Assembly (NCBI RefSeq): GCF_029227915.1
Contig: NC_079889.1
Coordinates: 8,990,001 to 9,054,000 of the forward strand
DNA from: Hydractinia symbiolongicarpus
Lineage: Eukaryota > Cnidaria > Hydrozoa > Anthoathecata > Hydractiniidae
Length of the DNA stretch: 64,000 nt
Direction of reading: 5' to 3'
This document shows, piece by piece, positions 13,901 to 22,900 of this stretch; the stretch's first letter is position 1, and each line of letters begins with the position of its first letter. The position numbers and the translations under genes were made by a program. The notes under the pieces were generated by a model. That model searched no databases and was not told the DNA's origin. It worked only from the letters and a program-made list of their open reading frames with translations.

Positions 13901-16900
13901 AGTGGTTTCCCTGTATGACCTCCAAGTAAGACATAAACATTCAAAGTGTTGACATCTGGCCCATACATGTGATACCAAAATGTTAAACATTTGCCACCAG
14001 TATCTCCTGTAGCTGGTATTATGGCACTAATTAATCGGGCAACTTGATTTGGTCGTTTATAAGAAACTTCTAGGTAGACATATTGTCCATATTCTGCAAA
14101 AAAAATGATTGTAGTTGAAACTGCGAGATATATGTAGCAATTCTATAGTACTTATAGACATTGATAAAAAAGTACACAGGATATATACAAATGCTGCAAT
14201 GTAAAACAAAATATATAAAATTTTTAAAAGATCTTTCAAATTTTACTTTTTTTAAGGATGTTTGGAAATTTTTAGGCAGATATCATAATGTTCTCACAAG
14301 GAGCAAAATTAATTTAGTGAGTGAACATTCCCATTGCTGAGTAAATTAAATAAATATACTGTACTTTCTTTCAAAATAATCGTTTGAGATGATTTTTATT
14401 ATATAACACATTTTGCTTACATGTAAACCCATTATGGACAATTTCTTTTTTTTAAGAAAAAAGGTACATTAGACTACACAACGAAAATTTTTTGAGTATC
14501 CAAGGATTGGCATCTAAGGGGGTGAAGATTTATATCTTTAGCTTCAGAGAGGAAATATTACCATGGAGAAAAAGCTTTCCAGGAAGACCAAGGTGGAAAT
14601 GCACTTGGGATACATATAAGTCAAGGTTATGACATTATGAAAAAATATTCCTAATGTTTCAGGTGCATACACTAACATTTACCTGTCAATACTTAACTTG
14701 TAAATGAAAAAACACAGAAACAAAAAATGACTTTTTATAAAAAAAAAATAACCATACTTGTTCCTAGTGTGTGGTCAATTGCTGGCCCAGTACCAGAGGA
14801 TGCTGTAGCACCCTTAGCCAGGGTCCAATTCAGTTGGTCTGTTTTGACATCCTGTAACCAACCATTACACAATCCAGCTTCAAAGTTACAATCAAATACA
14901 GCTACATAGAAAGGAAATAAAAATAAAGAACTGGTGAAATTAACGAATAGACAAACAAAATGAATGAAAAAAAGAATGAATGAATGAATGAATCAATCAA
15001 TCAATGAATGAATCAATAAATCAATGAATCAATGAGTAAGTGAATAAGTAAATGAACACATTTGTAAATTAATGATTGAATAAATAAAGCAAAATCAAAT
15101 TTAAAATCAAAATTATAGGTGCCAATGTGACTTTTGTTACATTCTCTTGCAGCAGTTAATTTTTTGACTCCTAGCGTATCACAAGAAGTTTTCAGGTTAT
15201 ATGCATGTCATTCAGAAAGCAAGGAAATACAATTTTGATTTGCAGAATAAAATTTTGCATGTTAGTTATTTAATACAGTATACTTACGAGTTACTGGTTT
15301 TGTAGGTCTAGCTGATGTTGCAGGAAGTGCAGTTGTTTGGACAGAATTTGGTGATGCATCAGATGGTACGATGACGCAACTTCCAGGTTTGAAGGAGAAT
15401 GTATCAAGAGCAATATCACCGGTGTACCCATTCCCTCTTACACCTTCAACTATGACCTAGCATAAAGAGAAAAAATAAATGGCTACAATTTTATCAATGG
15501 TATATGAGTCGAAGAAATAATAAAAAGGTCTACTTTTTTAAGACAAACAATAAGCCATAACAAAATATCACATGGACAAAATCTACATGAGAGTTTCTGA
15601 GACAAATAAAATTTTATTTTGCTCGCTAATGCAGTTTTTTGAAATGGTAACATGGTTTCTGAAAAAATGAAATTAATTTTTGATTTTATTTTGGTCAAAA
15701 TAAATTCCATTTTACTGTTAATGTTGATGTTAATTATGATTTACACAAAAATGAACTATTGTCGCAAAAAAGCTATTGCGCATGTGCAGTTTGCACAACA
15801 CCGTATAAAAATATCCTATGTAAATATGATGCACTTTTATTGTGGTTTGAAATCTTAATTTGGGTAAAACTTATTCTGTGTTTGTGTTCTAAGTCAAAAA
15901 TTATTTAAACAAAATACTATGCACATTGCCAGTAACCAACCTTGTATGAACCTCTGACTAAACCAACATTCACTTGCCCATTAAGCCATCTATTTCCTTT
16001 TTCTCCTTTTAATGTCCAAACAAGCTTTTCACCTCCACTAGCATTAACATAAATGTTTAATGAACCAATTGAGCTACCATACATGTGATAGAAGAAAATG
16101 AAACATTGACCATTGCTTGAGGTTTGATTGAAAAGTTCGCTAACCAAACGTGTTTTATCTCCAGTTTTTCTTGGACTGGATGCCTCCAAAAACAAGTATT
16201 GGCCTAAATTGAAATTGATGTTTTCATTGTATGGTAGGTTAACATGTAATCATCAAAAAAAAAAACATGTCAATTTATAAATAGTAGAGAACAGAGCAAA
16301 TAACATCATGGCTGCAATGCACACAAAGACAACAATGAAAAACTTTTAGCAATATCAAGTGGAGTAGATAATTTTACTGTTATATTTATATTCTGCAGCT
16401 ATTAATTCATAAGCCAAATAACAATTACCTTTAGCATTTCCTGTACTGTCAGTGGTTGGTCCTGTAAAGCTACTGGATGTACTGCCTGAACCCAGAATCC
16501 AATCGAAGTTGTCTTTATTAGAGGATATAGGCAAGTTATACCATGTGCACAAACCTTTCTCAAAGTTACATTGACCTATAAGAAGATAAATAATTACTCA
16601 AATATGATTTAAACAAAACTCGTTCTGTAATGTCCTAAAACGTATAAATATAACAAAATATTCGAAATTTGCAAAAATTCTGATTGTATTTGGGCAGCGT
16701 ATAGTTCAGTTTGATAAATTGTACCTGGACTAGCACAAATTCCAGGTAGAATTGTAATATCGTCAATAGCCATATCTCCTTGATAACCGTATGAAGTAAT
16801 GCCTTCAAACACAACCTAAAGAAGACAGACTTAACAACACAGGATCCCACAGGCTCAAACGTATAGGTGTAAGATGACAAATTGTTAACTACAGCCTTGT

Positions 16901-19900
16901 TAACTAAGACACAATCACAAACAAAAAGTTTGCCATTAGTACAAGTAAAAACCTTCAAATTAGGGATCAACTAAAACATTAAAAGTTTTTAGAATGGTGT
17001 GAATTATTCCACTAGGCACAAAGTGACTGGAGATATATGATGCTTTTAGAAAATGTTATCTTTTTTCTTTAAAGAAGAAGAAATTTATTTAAATCTATAA
17101 AAAATTTCGGTTTTTAATCATTTTTTATAAACAAATTGTCTTAACTATTAAATGATTTTTTGAACTTAATCATTGTCATGACTCAATTAATTAATTGGTA
17201 TTTTCATTTCCATTTTTTTTCTTGTCTATAACCTGTATGCTAAAATACACTAAAATAGTCTATACAAGACTTAGAAATCAAATCTTAGAAACTTACCACC
17301 GCTGTTGTAGTATTAATTGAGACTTGTCCCTTGACCCATAAATTTCCTTGTTGTCCAGCTTTTGAAAATGAAGGTTTAGAGGATGCAGCTACCTTTGGAT
17401 TTATGAAAACATTTAACGTTCCTTGATGAAAACCAAACATGTGGTAATAAAACTCCAAACAGCTCCCACCAGCTTGCAAATTATTATATGTTTTTGAGAG
17501 TCGCCCCTTGTTTCCCACCTGTCTTCCTGACGCTTCAACATACATATAATATCCTAAATGAAGGGTAAAACACTTTTGGTCTTCTATTTTAGGCAAAAAC
17601 ATCAAGATTAACGTGAGAACAAATAATTTTCAACATTACAATTATTTATGTAATACCCTATTGATTCCTATCGCACAAACCTTTATCTTACTGCTTCATG
17701 AAAAAGGCAAGACTTAAACTTTAACTATAAAGACTGAGATAAACTAGAAATTGTTGCTTTCGTTATCACAACTGCCTCGGTTACTGTAAAAAAAATTATT
17801 TTGTTTTTCATTTCAGATAAAAAGACAATATAGCATAAAAAATAATGAATTTCCTCTCTTTATTATAGATATAATTCGATATTTTTTAAACTGTTTGGGA
17901 AAATAAAATCATAAACAATAAAGTGACAATGTATTAAAAATAGTTTCAAAGATCAAATTTTTCTTTACGAAGACCGTTTAATCGTTTCATTTGTTGATTT
18001 TGAAGTTTTCGCTAACATATAAAAAAGATTTATTTCTGACACAGAAGCATTTACTTTCCACATTTATATCAATATCATTCTTTTTGTGTGACAGTACTAG
18101 CTTGTACTGAGAAAAAAAACTTTGTAAAGAATTTGACGTTTTAGATGTTTTTATAAGTTCAACACCCCAAAAAATTCTAAAATTATTTTTTTTTTATATA
18201 TATATATAAATCTATTGTCAAAAATGTCAGCTTTATTAAACAAATTAAGACATTGTGTGATTTTTTCTTTAAGCTGACATTTTTGACAATATATAAAAAA
18301 AATTTTAGTTTCTTTTTTAAACCCCTGCTAAACTATGCAATCAGAGGGTACATTTTTATGCGTAACCCAGTTGCTAGAGATCTAGGCCTCAAACTAGGAA
18401 AAATTTTAAGCCACAAGCTTTATCAACCTTCAGGCTTCATATCCCTCTCCTGGACACTTCTCCTTCAGTTAGAAAACTTCCTAGTTGGACTAGCAACAGT
18501 CTTCCACAAAGGGGTTATTAAGTTTAGAACTTACAAAAACGATCTTAAAGGTCAGAGTAAAGTTTATCATGCCAGCTTTGCAACAATAAAAAGTTGAAGG
18601 CTAAAAAAGTCCTTTACCCTTACCTAGCACTTGAATTCAAAAATAAGGTTTCTCCTATTAAAAAATGTGGAAGTGCAATCGTTTTTAGAAAAATTGCCAA
18701 CTCATTGCAAACCTTCATGGCACTATTTTAGGCTGAACATTTATTTACTGTCAATCAAGTGAGAAAAAAAGTTTACCTAAACTAGTCTGTAAAGTATGAT
18801 CAGTTGACGGACCAGTTCCAGAGCTAGATGTTCTTCCACGATGCCTTTTCCACATGAATTGACCACTTGTATCGTCTTGAAATCCACATTTATCTTTCTC
18901 AAATGTACATGTTCCTTTAAAGAATAAGTGTAAAATAATACAGACTTTAGGAAGCCTAATTTCCTGATAAAGAAAATTTAGAAAACCTTTGCATCCTTTT
19001 GCATTTTAAAAGTTATAAATGATCACAAATAGCACTGTATTTTGTTTGATTTTCATCCCTGTAACTTAATACAGTAAGAATGTCAGACATCTTCCAGATA
19101 CAATTTAAAAGTTTTAAAGCAATGAAGCTCCATAATTTTTGTCTTAGCCATAAAAATTTATAATAATAAAAAAAACAGGCATTTTTCTTGAAATTATAAA
19201 AGGCTTTTAAAATGCTGAAATTTTGAATACACATTCTGTAACAATTAGAATAATCATATTAATATGGGCAGATAAGTTTTAAAATAAGAATTGGAACACA
19301 GTTGGCTGTACAAGACATTCAACATTAACCATGCTATTAGGATGTCATGTACATACATACTACTTGTGCTCTTGGTAACCTTTGTAGGGGGGTGTTTATT
19401 GAGGGGGTGGGATGGTAATTTCCTTCAATTCAAAAGTTGGAGAGAGTATTAATATTTTGAGGTAGGTGATTTTTCATTCAGAGGTGGCAATATTTAAAAT
19501 GGGGGAGGGTAAAGCTTTTTAATCAGGCAGTTTTAACTTTTAATGTATACGTAATGTTTTTGACTTGTTTGTTAGTCAGAAAGATTTTTCAACTGTTAAT
19601 TTTTTGTTGTAATGTTTCCTCTTTAGTATTGAACAGCCTTTGTTATTTATCTCTAGTATATGTTTGTCTCATACAATTTTTTGAAAAATTTAATAAAGAA
19701 TACACATTTCTTTAGTTCTCTAAATGCATTAAAAATTCAATTTATTCGTGATTAATAGGGGGAATCTAATGAAAGGGTTAGATGGAGTATGATTTTTTTT
19801 AATATGGGGGTTTAATAAATTGAGTGGAAGTAAAATTATTAAAATTTAGTCTTGTTCCCACCAGCAATGAGATTACCAAGTGTAATAAGTAAAACATTGC

Positions 19901-22900
19901 CAAAAAACAAGTTCAGTATACCTGTTGAATTGCCACCCCCTCCAGTACTGCTATCACATGATCCATCTGTAACTTTGAAATCGTCCACAGAGATATCACC
20001 TTTGTAATCTTTCCCACGTATTGCTTCTACTACGATCTAAAGAAAAAATTTGATTAAAATTATATTTTATTATTTTATTTTGATTTTACAAAAAACTAAG
20101 ATATCAAAAAGGGTATGACAGGAAGGCCTCTGCAATATAAATGTATGTTTACATAAAAGAATTCCTTAGAACAATTATTCTTAAGACAAAAGACAGAACT
20201 TGCCTGAAAACTTCCTGAGCCACCAACTGTCACATTGCTTAAAAACCATTTGTTTCCTTGTGTTCCTTTTTTTCGCCATAAAGCTGCACTCATATTTGAG
20301 TTGGAAAGAGTGTAGATGTTTAATGTATCAATATGAGGTCCATACATGTGGTACCAGAAATGAAAACATTTAGGTCCGTTGGAAATTGCTGGAGATATAA
20401 GCATAGCATTGTCACCTTGACGACGTGGTGAGCTTGCCTCAATGAACATGTAATAACCTAAAAAGGAAAGATTTATGCATTATATATAGAAATAATGTTG
20501 TTGATAAATTGCTGAAGGTCTGAGTTGAACTTCTATTATTTACGCATATGTGCTATCTTTCAAATTAACAGTTTCAGTTCTAAGTGACAGTTTTTCTAGA
20601 AGAAAGTTTGAAGTGCGTGGATTTGTATCTCACTCTACCAAAGAATTTAGTTAACACTTTCGAGGTAGCACATATTGACAGATAACAGAGCTAAAAATGG
20701 CTACATTGTAGGGAAACATATTATATATTTATGAATGTTTATATGCACAAATAGTGATAGTGAAAAACTGTTAATCATATTGTAATTATTTTAGCAATTC
20801 AAATTTCAGCTGATTATTATTAATTAAATTATTATCACCTATATAGTTTTTTTGCAAGCTTTGCCATAAGGAAATCGCTCTCAAAGCTTGCCAAAAGTCT
20901 ATATATATGATAATAATTTTTGTATATACACATACTTATATATAAACAGTTTCTGCTCAATTTAACTAATTTTTATTATAAACAACTGTGAGATATATTG
21001 GTATATGTAATATTATCTTCCCAAGATTGTGGGTTTCATTTCAAAATTCAGTATACTTTTAGGCTAAAAATTTATGTGAGCATAGAACTTTGAGCGCATT
21101 ACTCCTCCCAAGAATTAGTTTTCGGAATTGACCAAAACTTGCGAAAAAAATTCCCCACAAAAATTTATTCCCTGAAGCTATTGTCTGTCTGTTTTTTAGT
21201 TTTGATAAATTTACTGGTATGCATAAATAAATTAAAAAACATTTTTTTACAAGAAACGTAATTTTAAGGTTCAGCCTCAAAGTTTCTTAAATTTAAAAGA
21301 TATTTTTTTGAAAATTTATAGAGTCAGACTGACGTTACACACCTTTAAAATTTCTTTCACAGAGATTACTGTCAACTTTATCAATTTACTTTTTCAGTTT
21401 TTTTAATATTTTGCGAGTTAGCAGCTAAAAGTATCTAAGAGCTCAGCCTGATGTAAAGAAACATTGTGTTTCTTATAAAAAAATATAAATTTTTTGGTCT
21501 TTTGTTTGTAAAACCTAAAGGCAAATCATGGTTTATGCAATTTTTATTTATTTTTAAAATCAAGCAGAAAAAAAATATCCAATAAACGAGTCAGAAGAAA
21601 GAAAAACAACAGCATTGTCCCCAGTTACAAAGAAATTATGATTTTATTTTTGTGCATTAAAAGAAGAGAAGATATTTTTAAATAAAAATTCTTTTAATAA
21701 GATAATTTTTTTTCCTGTCTGACATAGCTGAGTTTACACACAACTAAACTTAAAGTAAAAAATCAACTTTAATGACGAATTAAGAATATTTAAACACTAT
21801 AATACATACCAACTGAAGTACAGTAACCCCATTTTCTATCCTTTGCATAATCCTTTGTGGTGGAACACCATGATTGAAGTCCATAAGGAATGCACCTTGT
21901 ATAATTCTTTTTATTGTATAAGAATGGAAAATAACATGGTGCACCTTTCGCAGAGCCGCCTGTAGTTGGTACTAAAAGAGAAGATCAAACGTTCATCAGT
22001 TAACCTCTTCATTATAGCTTTTTTATGATGCATACAGTAACAATAAGCACAAAAAATAAAATTAAATTTTAAAAAATGTATGCCTAACAGTCAACCTGTT
22101 TAAACATCTCTAAAACCACTTGACGATATGACAACCTGATTATTATTACAAAAGTAGGTTTTAAGATGCAGCAAAATATAATTTTTATGTATAATTTGTC
22201 TGTCATTCAAGTTCTTTTAGTCACCTGACTTTTTTTACTTTCTGTTTAGCTATCTACTACCCAGTCAGCACAAAGAGCTCTAAAAGATGTCCTTCAAACA
22301 TCTTCCACATTTCTAAAGGACGTCTTTTTTGGTGCTGACTTGTCCGTCTATAATGCATCTTTTTAAGAGTCTAAAAGAGGTGTTTTTAAAGATGCATTTC
22401 AAAAGATTTGTGAATGTTCCAATAATCAATTGTCAAAAAATATTCACCAGGGGGTGCAGGAAAACAAAATTACGACATATTGAAATGAAAACGTATTATG
22501 AAGGCTCGCCAAAATACATTAGTATTTAAAAATAATTAAAAGTGACGGTTACTACTTTTAACTTCGTGAAAAATTGATTTCCGAAAAAAATTAACATGCT
22601 AACTAAGTTTGCGAACAACCCCATCTTTTTAAATCGAATTTTTCATATAAAAAACGAACGTCTTTTGAAAGACGCATTTTAGACCACTTTAAGAAATAGG
22701 AGAAGACGTCTTTTCAAAGACGCATTTTAGATGCATTAAAGCAAAAAGAGAAAGACGTCTTTTAAAAGATATGTTTTAGATAACTTTTAGATGTCTTTTA
22801 AAAAGCGTCTTTTAAAGATCTTTTAAAAGACATCTAAAATGCGTATACTACAAGATTCGAATTTATTTACTTTCAAGAGACGTTTAAAAGATGTCTTCTG

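Noticed and set aside
18253-18597. 114-codon plus-strand frame with N-P-V-A-R-D-L inside a MAM-gene intron
   Set aside because: It begins in a hairpin repeat, has no splice or regulatory context and matches no family I can name; at most a degraded retro-copy.
19380-19510. G-rich stretch as a G-quadruplex or regulatory element
   Set aside because: G-runs are irregularly spaced in an intron and similar short G-runs recur nearby; nothing distinguishes it from simple composition.
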